This document shows, piece after piece, positions 1-11,353 of a stretch of 64,000 bases of DNA. The stretch's first letter is position 1. Each line of letters opens with the position of its first letter. The DNA lies in assembly GCA_904066235.2 (NCBI GenBank), contig CAJFCV020000002.1, forward strand, positions 2,356,001-2,420,000. The letters run 5' to 3'. The notes beneath the pieces were generated by a model that did not search any database, was not told where the DNA came from, and saw only the letters and a program-made list of their open reading frames with translations. This DNA comes from Bursaphelenchus xylophilus. Its lineage: Eukaryota; Nematoda; Chromadorea; Rhabditida; Aphelenchoididae. Both the position numbers and the translations under genes were made by a program.

Positions 1-72
1 GGTTTGCAGAGGGAACGGGGACAACAACGGAACAACAACAATGATTCAGACAGCCGTATTTTTTATCGGATA

Positions 73-350
73 TTAGTACTTTCATGATATTTGCATTTTC
101 AGAAAGTGCATACACATTTTTCGCGGCCCGCACTGTGCACAAAAATCCCGGATTTTTTGCACTTTTTTTGCACTGTGCATTTGAAATATCGCTGATACGT
201 AGGCTTTTCTCAACTGCGCCGCCGCGCTTTTGCTGAATAAACTGCACAGTGCAAACGGCTTTTTTGAGGTTTGCACGGTGCGAAATGGTAAAAAATGCAC
301 TGTGCGTTGGCGACAAGAACTCAAGACGCACTGTGCGGAAGAGATGACCA
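73..350. repeat. Family G palindrome-rich element
   Basis: This degenerate element carries several copies of the 9-bp palindrome GCACNGTGC (CACTGTGC, GCACAGTGC, GCACGGTGC). Its left end resembles the terminal sequence TTTTCATAAAGTGCA found at the ends of better copies at 16.8, 20.4 and 60.2 kb. Short open frames inside it are by-products of the repeat. Confidence 0.6.
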
Positions 351-424
351 CTACTGTGTGGCCTTGGATTACGGTCGAAATACTATCGCATTTTCAAGAG
401 CCAAACGGACCACTTTATAAATAA

Positions 425-560
425 AAATTTTGTTGTCGGCAAAGTAATGAGCACTCTGTCGAATCGAAAATCGCTTCACCGAGAAAATGAATTTGTCAAA
501 ATCAAATTGCTTTCCACTTCAGCGATATCACGCCAATTTGTTTTCGTCAAAAAAGTGGTT
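425..560. mobile_element. TIR-A MITE fragment
   Basis: The sequence GTCGGCAAAGTAATGAGCAC followed by CTCTGTCGAATCGAAAATCGCTT matches the interior of the intact TIR-A element at 17.39-17.54 kb. The right terminus is not preserved. Confidence 0.5.
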
Positions 561-1131
561 CGCGAGGTTTTCCGAGTTGCGCCCGAGGTAATTGGAATTG
601 CGCACCGATAGTTATACGAATATTTGCTTTACCGTTTATTATGGAATATTTAAAATAAATACACATACATACACTTTTGAATATATAAAATTATGCCATA
701 CAACTCGGTCTGGAACAATTCGGTCAGTTTTTGGACGTCTTCTGAGCAGAATCTTGCTTTAGTCGGCTAGTGCAAATTAGGGGGCGATAAGAAAGTCCTT
801 TTAGCTACAACTAGTCAAAAAGCTTTGGAACGAATCATAGATTCTATTTTCTATCAACATTTTAAACAAGGAGCTAGAAAATTAAGTTAAGACAGGAACT
901 TATACTATTTTAGGTATCAAGTGTAATATAACGGCAAAACCAAGACAATTTTGAGGTAAATCACAAAGCTCTTGCTGTTATATATAACTAGAACGACCGA
1001 TTAATCCAATAGAGTCAAGCCCCTAATCATAAATCCACTTTTACTTGCTTCCGCATGATTATTACCTAAAATAGGAAAAACGTAAAACAACTTAACTCTT
1101 CTATCCGAAATTGAAGTCGTAGTAAACACCT
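561..1131. other. No supported gene
   Basis: The stretch is AT-rich with no exon-like segment that I can support. One copy of the motif AAGTGTAATATAAC lies at 919-932. Confidence 0.4.
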
Positions 1132-1419
1132 TACGTCTTTCCAACGTTCTGCGACGTTTTGCACGACCTTTCGGTGCCTTACTGCTTCTTTATCCTTGAT
1201 TCTTCTGAAAAAAACCAAGTGTAACATCACGTAACTGACAGAATTTTTTTAATTTGATAGTAACTTTTCCCGATTTTTTTCCCAAAACATGCTCATATGT
1301 CTACTGAAGAATCCTACGCAGAAAAAATCCAGCTCCATCATTATTTACAGAAGATAACTTACTTTTACTGGGACCTCCTCGTTATCATTTGATGTCGTGC
1401 GTGAACATTCAGGCTCCAT
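1132..1419 (-). pseudogene. Gene fragment of two exon-like segments
   Basis: I do not recognise this sequence. On the minus strand an acceptor-like TTTTAG stands just before an ATG at 1419, and the open frame runs 19 codons to a perfect GTAAGT donor at 1362 (peptide begins MEPECSRTTSN). A second segment, about 1132-1205, has a strong TTTTTTTCAG acceptor and a GTAAGG donor, and one frame through it is open and basic (RIKDKEAVRHRK). Joining the two in phase gives an immediate stop, and the other phases also fail. It is therefore either a decayed gene or a model with a missed exon. A TATA box lies about 380 bases upstream. Confidence 0.25.
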
Positions 1420-1796
1420 ATTGCCTAAAATTTACCCTAAATCAAACAGTAATACTTAAAAATAATTTTAGAAGCCAAAACACCATGAAAAACAACATGG
1501 CGCACTAAAGAACACAAAATTTTTCACTTGCACTATCTATAACAATACAATGTTTGAGAAGAATAAGCTGAACCAAATGTTAGGTCACAAAAATGCTGAA
1601 ACGAAAAAAATCTACATTGAATTCCCTACAACTTCATAGGAAGAAATTAAAACATATACTTAGAAAATGAAAGGATACGAACCCGTCAAACTCACCATGT
1701 ACAAACCATACAAAACTTAAAACCGTCAGAACTGACTCCAAAATTGTCTCCAAGCTCCTGACAGGATATGATTACGATCTCTATCGAAATCAGCTC

Positions 1797-1804
1797 CTTT
1801 TATA
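1797..1804 (-). promoter_or_regulatory. TATA box upstream of the 1.4-kb fragment
   Basis: The minus strand reads TATAAAAG, matching the TATA consensus seen before the secreted genes at 34-42 kb. It points toward the exon-like segments at 1.1-1.4 kb. Confidence 0.3.
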
Positions 1805-1936
1805 CAACCTTTGTGTTGATTCGGTACTTTGCTTTTTACATACGGTATGTTTTTTTACTCGGGGAAACAGTTGACCAGACGGGCTAGAGCAACACTTGGC
1901 CCGACCCTTTTTTTTGACTTTTTTTGTGTGTAAACA

Positions 1937-1998
1937 AATTGGCGTGCAGCGATGCGATGCGACACTGTGCTGATTATTTTCCCGGCAGACTGATAAAA
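1937..1998. mobile_element. TIR-A MITE right end
   Basis: The segment ends in ATTATTTTCCCGGCAGACTGAT, the reverse complement of the TIR-A terminus, with the internal GATGCGATGCGACA typical of subtype A1. The left half is missing. Confidence 0.6.
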
Positions 1999-2214
1999 AC
2001 TTCCTTATGGTTTGCTTGTTTTTGCGCCTTAAAAATACTGTCTAATACAACATTATAATGCCGAGTATTATATATAAATAACCCAGAGCCTTATCAGCGA
2101 AAATTCGGCCGGATTATTACGCTTTACATAGGGAACTTGACAATGAATAATCCTTTCTATGTAAAACGCTATAAACTGGGATTGAGCGATGACGTCGCTC
2201 GGAAATTTATTTCT

Positions 2215-2300
2215 CCTTACAGGGGGAGCGCTCCAAGTGCAGCTCTCAGATTTTGATGAAACTTGACTCAAATTTAGAGCAATGATTTCTACAGGCATGG
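2215..2300. mobile_element. FB-C foldback left-end fragment
   Basis: The sequence GGGGGAGCGCTCCAAGTGCA followed by CTCTCAGATTTTGATGAAACTTG is a diverged copy of the FB-C terminus seen intact at 9472. Confidence 0.55.
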
Positions 2301-2817
2301 CTGCAGGGCCGGGATGTGGCCGGGATGTTGTCATTACAATGCTCTCGACCCAGCCCTCGTCAAAATGGCCCAGCCCTTTTTGAAATCTTCAAAAAAATGG
2401 CCCGTAGCGACTAGGCTTGGCCCCTCAAAAAATTTTTTTCTCAATAATTAGGAATTGAAAATTTCCTGCTATTTTGGCATTCTTTTTTTGGATTGTTTTA
2501 AGGGGTTTTATTATCACCAGCAACATTTCGAGTACTAGTTGCGGAAAAAAGTCCTGGTAATTTCTCGCGGCCGTCGCGCTCCGAAAAGTTGAATTGTCGC
2601 TGCGAAACACGGGAATCGCGCGCGACAATAAGGCAAAATCAACGAAATTGCAATGTGCAAAAGCACTTTTCGGGTTCATGCACAGTGCAGAGTCGCAGAA
2701 AATTCCCAGGACTTTTTTCCGCGACTAGTAGCAAAAATGTTTTCGATACTAATGGAGCTACAAATATAACTTGTTGCACAATGCCAAGAACCCGGAATTG
2801 GGGTTTTTTGGTTCCAA

Positions 2818-3300
2818 TACAGTGAGGGACCTGGTCCATTGGCAAAAAAACGTATAATTTTGCATCCGGGAAGTATCTAAAAATGTGGCAAAATGCCTCC
2901 AACAAAAAAACTTTGTTTTGGGCGCGTCATTTCCCTTACAAAAAGAGGGGGCGCACGTCAAACTGAGGAGTCCGGTGACCGGAAATTCGCTATCGGTTTT
3001 TTACACTTCGTCCTGATTTCGCAGAAAAAAAAAGAAAACAGACACGCAAAAGCGTACTCTCTCGTCCCAAAAATCCCCATTTCTTCCCCGACAAAACTTC
3101 TTTTCAAGTCTTTTTTTTTGGCAAATTACCAATCCACTTACCGGACTGTTTTAGGTTATCTCAGTTTGACGTGGGGCGCGCTTTTGAACTCGGAATTTTT
3201 TCACTTGGAGAGGGAGGTATTTTGCTACATTTTTAATACTTCCCGGATGCAAAATGGTACGTTTTTTGTCAATGGATCAGCCACTGTACGACAAAAAACG
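2818..3300. mobile_element. FB-D foldback with nested 230-bp element
   Basis: The left arm starts CAGTGAGGGACCTGGTCCAT and the right arm ends with the complementary sequence through GGATGCAAAATGGTACG. A second element at about 2950-3178 interrupts it, with ends ACGTCAAACTGA and TCAGTTTGACGT and an internal AGTCCGGTGA, matching the copy at 8127-8360. The 170-codon open frame across it has no coding character. Confidence 0.6.
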
Positions 3301-4120
3301 CTTTTTTTTCTGAAGCCTAAAATTTCCAATCTTCAGCCCGGCGCCCGGCCCAGAAAAGCAAATTTTCAAGTACAGACGCCGCCTGTTCAAATCGCGCTAA
3401 AGTGAAGTGTAGGCTACACTTCATCTAACAAAAAATTGGTAGGAAGTAACGTACTGTCATGCAAAGAGCCTTTGAGAAGTCTTTTAGAAGTCGAGCGCGA
3501 CACTAATCAAACGTAAAAGCATTGTGAAAAAAAGTGTTTTTGGGGCAAAATACACTGTGCATAAGACTTTTTGATTTGCGCAGCAGCACGCCAAACCCGT
3601 AGAGTAAAAATTCTCAGGTCCTTGGATGGAGAGATAAAACAAAAAAGGCCAACATAACAGTGAAACCCGCGAGGAAAACGCGAAACCGGCATGCCGGATT
3701 AAGGCTATGGCAATATGCTGGAAGTCTCAACCAACGAAAAAGGCGTGGATTTTGAAGGGATTAAAAAAATAGGAAACCTTGTCGAGTGGTGGTATCTTTT
3801 TTCGGAATTGCACGTAAATACATTTGTAATAATGAAAAACGTTCGGCGCAAGAATCGTAAAATCCCTCGCCGATACGAATCCGCACGCAGAAACTAATCT
3901 ATCGCCGATGTAATGGGAAAAAACAACGCCGCCAAACTAAGTGTGGACAACCGAAGACAAATAAAAGATCCGATTTCAGGGCCATGTGAGGGCCGTCGTC
4001 CTCGCGGAAGAAAACAATAAACTTGGGGGCTCGAAACGTGCCGCTGAGCGGTTACAGGGTTCAATCCATTTTATTACAATGTAATCATGAAGTTTGCGGT
4101 TTGTAGCATGTCTCAATGAG
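3301..4120. other. No supported gene
   Basis: There is a solitary GCACAGTG-type palindrome near 3549 and a 60-codon open frame at 3715 (+) without recognisable content. Nothing else can be supported. Confidence 0.35.
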
Positions 4121-4129
4121 TTTGTGGAA

Positions 4130-4790
4130 AAGTCCCACCACGAAACCCTGAAATCTTGGCATTCTGCCCAAACTTGTTAAACTGGATTAAATTTACAAAA
4201 AAATGCTAGAGCATACTAAAAAAGGCTTTGGTAGAGTCGTTGCAGTCACTTTTGCGGGGATGCCGTGCGAGAAAATGAAAATTCACTTTGCACTATTCAA
4301 TTTCTTGCTTTTTGCACCGTGCAATAGACTTTTTATTGGTCGCTCGTACTCACTTTTTCTGCACAGTGCAAACGCCAAAAGTCAGACTGCAACTAGATGA
4401 GAAATTTTTCAACCACAAATAAACATTATTTTCCCGACAAGCAGATATTTTCCCTATTTTTACTTCAAATTCGAGCTAATTTTACTTATCCCGCAGCAAA
4501 ATCCTGAATCTTGGCATTCTGCCCAAATTTGCCAATGTGATTTAAAATTCGGAAAAAAACGCTGCTTCGTATTTTACCGTCATCAAATGCCGATCCGTAC
4601 GGCTTTGGTATGTCCCACAACGAATCCCTGAAACTTGGCATTCTGCCCAGATTTCTCTAATTTATGCAAAAGATGGAACGCAGACTTGTTTCGTGTGTTT
4701 TATCTTCTCCTACCACAAAAGCGAACAGATTTTACTTCTCCCACAACGAAACCCTGAATTTTGGCATTCTGCCCAAACTGTCTGAAACAT
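4130..4790. repeat. Degenerate satellite with ~124-bp spacing
   Basis: A core TCCCACNACGAA followed by CTTGGCATTCTGCCCAAA occurs at about 4133, 4489, 4613 and 4738. The last three are spaced 124-125 bp and the first gap is close to three such units. Isolated cores (CCCACCACGAAAACC) also appear near 27.82, 52.57 and 52.70 kb. Confidence 0.6.
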
Positions 4791-5228
4791 TTCAAAATCA
4801 ATCCGGAGTTGTTGCGCTGCCTCCATAGCTACAAAACAAAGTCTCCGCACTTTTTAAAAATGGAAGCAAACTTCTACTGCGCACGTAAATGTTTCTAAAC
4901 CTTGTAAAATATCAGTATTATGTGACGCCCAAAGGTCAACCAAACTTTTTCGTCTGACTCAAATTCAATTTGGGGAAAAATACGATTAGCATTTGTTTTG
5001 CACAAGTGTTTGAGTATGAAATAGAACACCTGGAAGAGCGAAAACCGGCTAGGGTTAAAACGCGGAATTTCCACAATTTTATTGTGAAATTACGTACACA
5101 TTTATGTAGATGTATACATACACGAAAACACCAGAAATTTCAGTAATGCGTGATTTTTAATAAAAATGTTTCAAGCTTTTATAATAACAAAGGAAATGAC
5201 GAATAAGTAGAGGGGAAATATGTGTAAA

Positions 5229-5360
5229 GTGAGGGACCTGATCCAATGGCAAAGAACGTCCCATTTTGCATCCCGGAAGGGATGAAAACGTCTCCAAACC
5301 CTTCCCTTTTTTAAGCTAAAAACCTCCGCTTTGAAAGGCGCGTCCTTTCCTTCAAGCACC
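5229..5360. mobile_element. FB-D arm fragment
   Basis: AGTGAGGGACCTGATCCAAT, then CAAAGAACGTCCCATTTTGC and ATCCCGGAAGG, matches one FB-D arm. The opposite arm is not seen. Confidence 0.55.
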
Positions 5361-5399
5361 GGCATTTGCAGACAGGCTGGGACATTGTGCTTGTCTTTT

Positions 5400-5520
5400 C
5401 CTGTTGCCCGCAGATGTCGGCTGCCCGCAAATCTCTCAGCTGCCCGCAAATGTGACCCCCCAAATTTTGCCCGCAAAGTGGCTTCCCGCAAAAAATTTGC
5501 CCGCAAAGTGGTTGGCCGCA
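5400..5520. repeat. GCCCGCAAA minisatellite
   Basis: Seven or more imperfect copies of TGCCCGCAAA, spaced 10-22 bases, run through a locally GC-rich patch in otherwise AT-rich DNA. Confidence 0.65.
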
Positions 5521-6039
5521 ATTGTCGCGCGACGCCCTCTTCTTTAACGGAGTCGGCGCGCATTTTGGGCCAGCAAGAAATTGCAAAATGCAAAATTTTT
5601 CGAGAAGGGTTGCGTCGCGCAACATGCACAGATGCAGTGCAAAAAAAGAGGCCGAAAAAAGTTTAAGCACTAGCTGGAACGACTATAGAAGACAAAGCAA
5701 TTGTAAACATCGTCGAATTCCTTACCAAACACCGCGCTAAAAGTGCGTACTCCCTTCCTCCTTCACCCTCTAAATGCCCCAGTAATACACACGACACCCT
5801 CCATTTGACGACATATAGATGTAACATACGAAAAAACAAGAAAAATTCCAGGTAACCCCTCCGAAAAAGAGCGCAAAAAGATCCCTTTTTCGGCCGCCCT
5901 CTTTTCCGGGAAGAAATTAGGGGAAAAAATAATAGTCTACAGAACATGTCGCGGTTACCCGGGTAACCGCTTTCGCAGCGCAAATCCACCGCAAATCCCC
6001 CGCGTTTTCGTTGATTAATTATTTAGATTTGACGCCGCC

Positions 6040-6720
6040 GCTTTTTACGTGTGAACCCTGTAGATTAAGAAGATAAATACCTTGTGTGCGACGCTCAGAT
6101 TTTCTTTGAATTTTGCATATATCTAGGGTATGGATCATATACCAATTCCTCAAAATTTTAGCTTGCGCTTTGCAGACGCAGCTGAGATATTCAACGATCT
6201 TTGCCGCCGAGAGAGTATGCGAAATGCGGAGAGCGGTCAGAGCGAAAAAAAACACTTTTAGGCCGTATCTTTGCCAGTTTTACGCGAAAAAATTGATTTT
6301 CTTGTGAAAATATTATACTTTACGGTAGATATAAACATGAAACTTTTGTGCCGAAATTCGGCAAAAAGCTTCAAATTCTCGCCGATTTTCGATCGAGGGT
6401 TGCTAATTTACTAGAATTTTTCAAAATGACGTCATATTGCGGTCATGTTCGTCATCTTGGCTAAATTGAAAATTTGACTATACGGAGCTTTGTCCCCATA
6501 TCAATTCTTGGAAATCTTAGCTCTGGCTTGCAGGGGCAACCGAAATATTCAACCATCCTTGCCGCCGGGAGAGTACGTGAAATGAGGAGAGCGGTCAGAG
6601 AGAAAAACACGCTTTTAGGCCGTATCTTTGCCAGTTTCGCATGAAACTTGATTTTTTGTGGAAACATTACCTACATTGGGAGAAACAGTTATAAAACTTT
6701 GTATGCCAAAATTCGCAAAA
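6040..6720. mobile_element. Two FB-C-related fragments
   Basis: Both blocks contain the FB-C interior: GCTTGCGCTTTGCAG or an equivalent, GAGATATTCAACGATCTTTG, GCGGAGAGCGGTCAGAG and AAAACACTTTTAGGCCGTAT. They are arranged as overlapping diverged copies on the same strand. Confidence 0.55.
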
Positions 6721-6799
6721 AAAGGATACGTTTTAGCCAAGGAACGACCAAAAATCTCGGTCGTTTCTGCAAAGCGCGAACTAGGAAACTTGGTTATAC

Positions 6800-7068
6800 A
6801 GTGGGGAAATGGTCCAGTGGCAAAAAGCGTACTATTTTGCATCCAGGAAGCTTCAGAAAATGTGGCAAAATACCTCCCTCTCCAAGTGAAAAAACTAACT
6901 AACGTTAAGATTTCAAAAGCGCGCCCGCTCTTTTTGTGAAGAAAAAGGGCGCGCCGTTCAAAACAAAGTTTTTTCACTTGGAGAGGGAAGCATTTTGCCA
7001 CATTTTTGATACTTCCCGGATGCAAAATCTTACGTTTTTTGCCACTGGATCAGTTCCCCCACTGTACC
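6800..7068. mobile_element. FB-D foldback, near complete
   Basis: The arm ACAGTGGGGAAATGGTCCAG with GCAAAAAGCGTACTATTTTG is mirrored by CAAAATCTTACGTTTTTTGC and CACTGGATCAGTTCCCCCAC. The hairpin centre is rich in GCGCGCCC. The arms are about 120 bp. Confidence 0.7.
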
Positions 7069-7199
7069 TCAGAGAAAATTATTCTAAATTTGTGCCAATT
7101 TTTTTAAATCTGAAAGAGGCACTTGAGGAACTTCCCCTTGTCCTTTAGGCAGTCAGAGATTAGCGTTCCAGACCGTCCCTTTTGCAAAACGGATGAGCT

Positions 7200-7725
7200 C
7201 ATAAAAGGGGGTAATTTGGCCACAGCCGAACAACAACAAACAACCGGAATGGACTGCCTTTGTTAAGCGCTTTTACGATTATTAAGCCTTGACATATGGC
7301 TATAAAGACCGTGGCTATTAACTTGTTTTTCGGTGGTTCAAAGGTCGAATTATTATATTTTTTTTGCTCTGAGGCCTTGTGTGCTTCGGCTGCAAAGATC
7401 ACGCTGCAAATGCATACTGGGTCAGCCGGAAAAACACTTTTGTTTCGAATCAATTTCCCCAAATGTCGCACTTCCCGTTCATCTCGCAAAGATTAGTGGA
7501 TTGGATCCCCTCTTCTCCATTGTCAGTTTCAAAAAGAAAGCTTTACCCCCACAGCACTAAAGCGGATACGACGCCGTCACTAAGCCGATTACAACGACCA
7601 CTGTATTCGTATTTGCATCTAATATTGTAAGCTTCCTTTAACGCCATTCAAGGGTTTCTCTCGTTACTTAATTGTAATCAATCCTACATATAATAGGATC
7701 AAAAATTTTTTTCTGTTTTTGCACA
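7200..7725. other. Unassigned, weak open frames only
   Basis: An 83-codon + strand open frame at 7379-7630 has fair composition, but it lacks flanking splice or start signals and I do not recognise it. Nothing else is seen. Confidence 0.3.
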
Positions 7726-8461
7726 TCAGTCTGCCGGGAAAATAATGAGGACAATGTCGCTGAGCCAATCGCGTTGGATGAGCTTGCTTTCAGGGGAAGT
7801 ACTCCAAGTGCGACGCTCAGATTTTGATGGCACTTGGCACAAATTTAGAATAATTTTTTCTAAGATATATACGAGAATCCTAGCTCGCGCTTTGCAGAAA
7901 CAACCGAGATTTTTAGATCGAAAGTCGGCGAAATTTAGGACTTTTTGGCGAATTTTGGCACGAAAAGTTTCATCCCTATTTCTACCGTAAAGGATAATGT
8001 TTCTACAAAAATCAAATTTTTCCACACGAAACTGCCAAAGTTATGACCAAAAAGCGCTTTTCTCCCTGACCGCTCTCCACGTTTAGCGTGCTCTCTCGGC
8101 GGCAAAAATCGTTTGATATCTCGGCGGCGCACGTCAAACTGAAGAGTCCGGTGACCCGAATAGACTTTTCGCTATCGGTTTTTTACACTTCGTCTATTTC
8201 GCAGAGAAAGAGAGAAAAAAGACACGCAAAAACTTACTCTCTCGCCCCAAAAATTCCCCATTTCTCCCCCGACAAAACGTTTTTTCGTGTCTTTCTTTGG
8301 CAAATTGCCAATCCTTTCACCGGACTGTTTTAGCTTGTCTCAGTTTGACGTGCGGCGCCCGCAAAGCGCGAGCTAAAAATTTCGGGAATTGGTATTTAGT
8401 CCATGCCCGACGTGTGTGCAAAATTTAAAGAAAATCTGAGCGTCGCACTTGGAGTACTTCC
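7726..8461. mobile_element. Nested TIR-A, FB-C and 230-bp elements
   Basis: A TIR-A left end (CAGTCTGCCGGGAAAATAATG) at 7730 is cut by a complete FB-C foldback. This starts GGGGAAGTACTCCAAGTGCG at 7794 and ends with the complement at about 8461. Inside the FB-C lies the ACGTCAAACTGA element (8127-8360). Three insertion layers are therefore visible. Confidence 0.7.
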
Positions 8462-8469
8462 CCTGTTAG

Positions 8470-9470
8470 CAAATTTTGGGATTGAAAAGTTTATGCATAT
8501 GTTTATGCGTAGAATGTCCTCAAAAGATTACATGTGTATATACGCCATATTAATAGCGTGTAAATTAGGAAAACACACGGGGGGTCTCACGGATTTATTG
8601 GTTATGCCGAGCTCTTTGACCACTCATTTTTCTTGTGATTGAGCGGTCAGGACTAATAAGTCTCTAAGTCTGTAAAAGTGAAAGGAAAGACAAAAACTCG
8701 AACATGCAGGAAAGGCTCATTTTTGAAGAAAATGGAACATGCAAGACGAATCGCTTGAACATGAAAAAACCGATTTTTAGCGACATCCACTGCGCGAAAA
8801 CAAAAATTTCCTATGCGCGGTACAATTCTAAAGAAATTAGGGCCCGGCCCGTTTTCCAGCCTCCAAAAGGCCGCCCTGATTGCCATGTCTGAATACATTC
8901 AAGCAACTTCAACAAGGAATTTCATGCCCCTTTACCTTTCTAGAAACCCCGACGGCTCAACGACTCGCGGCGATGTACGAAAAATACCATAAATCAAATG
9001 TGAGAGGTAAATACGCCCTATTTTTCGACTGGGTCTTCTCGATTTTCCCTCAGGGCCAGAGGAAAAGCATGAATAAGTAATCGTTGTTTACGCCGAGAAA
9101 AGTGGGTTCTATTGACGAGAGATTAAAAGTTATTACAAGGTGAAAAATTTTTGACTACACAAGGAAGTGGTATATGAAAAAGTAACAAATACTCCAGGGA
9201 AATAATTTTTCAATAAAATGTTTAGTCTTCCGGGTGTTCAAATAGATCCTAATTTTCAAATTTTCCCCCGCATTTTGACTTCAATGTTGGCAGTGTGTAT
9301 TATAGTATATACTCTAAGTAAGGCACTCCGATTTTGATGAAATTTGTCAAAAATTTTATATTAACTTTTGCCAAGGCATATGCCTGACTGGGTGCTACGA
9401 CTTTTCGGGTCAGTGACAGTTCGGGTCAACGAAACTATGGCTGCATGGGGAGGTAGGAAAAGGCTTACTT
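8470..9470. other. No supported gene
   Basis: Only short open frames without coding character or splice context are seen. The sequence is AT-rich and unassigned. Confidence 0.35.
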
Positions 9471-9471
9471 A

Positions 9472-9791
9472 CAGGGGAAGTACTCCAAGTGCGACGCTCA
9501 GATTTTGATGAAACTTGGCACAAATTTAGAATAATTTTTTCTAAGATACATGCGAGAATCCTAGCTCGCGCTTTGCAGAAACAACCGAGATTTTTAGATC
9601 GAAAGTCGGCGAAAATTTAGGACTTTTTGCCGAATTTCGGCACGAAAAGTTTCATGCCTATTTCAACCGTGAAGGATAATGTTTCTACAAAAAATCAAAT
9701 TTCTCCGCACGAAACTGCCAAAGTTATAGCCAAAAAGCGCTTTTCTCTCTGACCGCTCTCCACGTTCGCACTTGGAGTACTTCCCCTGTTA
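9472..9791. mobile_element. FB-C foldback, complete short copy
   Basis: The element starts GGGGAAGTACTCCAAGTGCG and ends CGCACTTGGAGTACTTCCCC, a perfect 20-bp terminal inverted repeat enclosing about 280 bp. It is the cleanest FB-C copy in the window. Confidence 0.8.
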
Positions 9792-10067
9792 GTAGAAATC
9801 TAAGATAGCTAATCACCTATTTTGAGGTATATTTTAAAGTACTCACACCAATAATCTTTACATGATACAATAACTCAAGGTAAAAAAAGTTTTACATTAG
9901 TTAATAGCTAAAAATAGAAAAAAGGAGGCATACTTAGAGTCTACGCCAAGTCTCCGCCGCCGGGCCTTCGCCGAGCCTGCGCCGGTCCAACAGCTTGTCC
10001 AGGCCTTATAGGCACTTCTTATCTTTTTTTAGGTCAAGACAAGGGTCACATTATGAAAAGACTATCA

Positions 10068-10213
10068 TCTTGTCGGGAAAATAATGAGCACAATGTCGCT
10101 GCGCCGATCGCTGCAGTGAAAAGCAATTTGATTTTGTCGCGACAATTCATTTTCTTGGCGGCAATGCGCTTTTCGATGCGACATAGTGCCCATTACTTTT
10201 CCGACAGACTGAA
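10068..10213. mobile_element. TIR-A MITE, subtype A1, near complete
   Basis: The copy runs TTGTCGGGAAAATAATGAGC to GCCCATTACTTTTCCGACAG. The interior carries CAATTTGATTTTGTCGCGAC and GGCAATGCGCTTTTCGATGCG, shared with the other A1 copies. Confidence 0.75.
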
Positions 10214-10233
10214 AATATAGGAAATTAAAAAAA

Positions 10234-10497
10234 ATGTTCAATTTGGAAAAAAATCAAAAAAAAACTGAAAAAAATGAGCAAACGGCGATATTTCCGACTC
10301 AAAAAACAAACCGGTTATACAAAACGTATGTCATTTTCGAATATTATGCACGTTATATACATGAAAGGGCATTAATATTCCGACTTTTGGAGAGATGCCC
10401 ATCGGACCGGACCAGCTCCTTCGGCGTCCTAAGACAGGCGTTTATAACTCCATTCGAGCAGAATGGAAATATAAAGCGAGTTGAGGACGCAATATAA
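10234..10497 (+). CDS. Unassigned 87-codon open frame
   Basis: I do not recognise the product. The frame is open for 87 codons with mixed composition (Phe, Arg and Ile rich, no low-complexity run) and lies between repeats. There is no convincing splice site, promoter or polyadenylation context. It may be chance, or an upstream piece of the gene whose 3' exons begin at 12.2 kb. Confidence 0.15.
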   Translation: MFNLEKNQKKTEKNEQTAIFPTQKTNRLYKTYVIFEYYARYIHERALIFRLLERCPSDRTSSFGVLRQAFITPFEQNGNIKRVEDAI

Positions 10498-10659
10498 TTT
10501 TGCGTTGGTCTTTGAACATTACTTGGACTCGTAATTGATTTTACTACTATAAATTTTATACTTTATTTACCCGACATTTTTACATGTGGAGAAAAAGAAG
10601 AACGTATTTAAAAAATTTGCAATGAACAAAGAGAAACGGGACAGTATTAGTAAGTTCGG

Positions 10660-11270
10660 TGGTAATGTGTTGGAATCTTGGTACGCTCACATTGTCAGAT
10701 TTTCTTCAAATTTTGTACACAAATTGAGGATGATCCACATATCAATTCCTGAAAGTTTTAGCTCGCGCTTTGCAGGGAGAGCCGAGATATTCAACGATCT
10801 TTGCGGCCGAGAGAGTACGCGAAATGCGGAGAGCGGTCAAAATAAAACACTTTTTGGCCATATCTTTGCCAGTTTCGAGCGAAAAAAATTAATTTTCTGT
10901 GGAAATATTACTCTCTACAGTAGAAATAGGTATGAAACTTTTCATGGCAAAATTTAAAAAAAAATTTTTTTGAAAATGTGAGCTGCCTTTGGAGTAAAAA
11001 TCTCGGTCATTTCGGAAAAGCGCAACTATGAATTTATATATAATATAGCTTGGCCATATGCTCTCTACAGTAGAAATAGGCATGAAACTTTTCGTGCCAA
11101 AATTCGGAAAAAAACTTGTAATATTTTTTTTCAATTTTCAAAATAAAAATTTCGGTCATTTTTACAAAAACGAGAGTAGGAATCTTGCAAACAGCCTACA
11201 AAAATTTATTTCAAGTTTGTGCAAAATTTTATTCAAATCTGAGCGTTGCTTTGAAGTTCTTTTATAACGT
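10660..11270. mobile_element. FB-C-related fragments
   Basis: Diverged copies of TAGCTCGCGCTTTGCAG, CCGAGATATTCAACGATCTT and GAGAGCGGTCAAAAT occur, plus repeated CTCTACAGTAGAAATAGGCA. The elements overlap and are incomplete. Confidence 0.5.
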
Positions 11271-11351
11271 CAGTCTGGAAAAAAAAATTTTTCTTTGGCG
11301 AGGCGAAGCATTTTGTTGTGACGACCCGCCACTATTTTCTCGACAGACTGG
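11271..11351. mobile_element. Degenerate TIR-A remnant
   Basis: CAGTCTGGAAAAAAAAATTT at the left and CTATTTTCTCGACAGACTGG at the right are both TIR-A ends, with a scrambled interior. Confidence 0.5.
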
Positions 11352-11353
11352 TG

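Noticed and set aside
2893..3405. 170-codon + strand open frame
   Set aside because: It crosses an FB-D foldback and a nested element, and its sequence is explained by those repeats.
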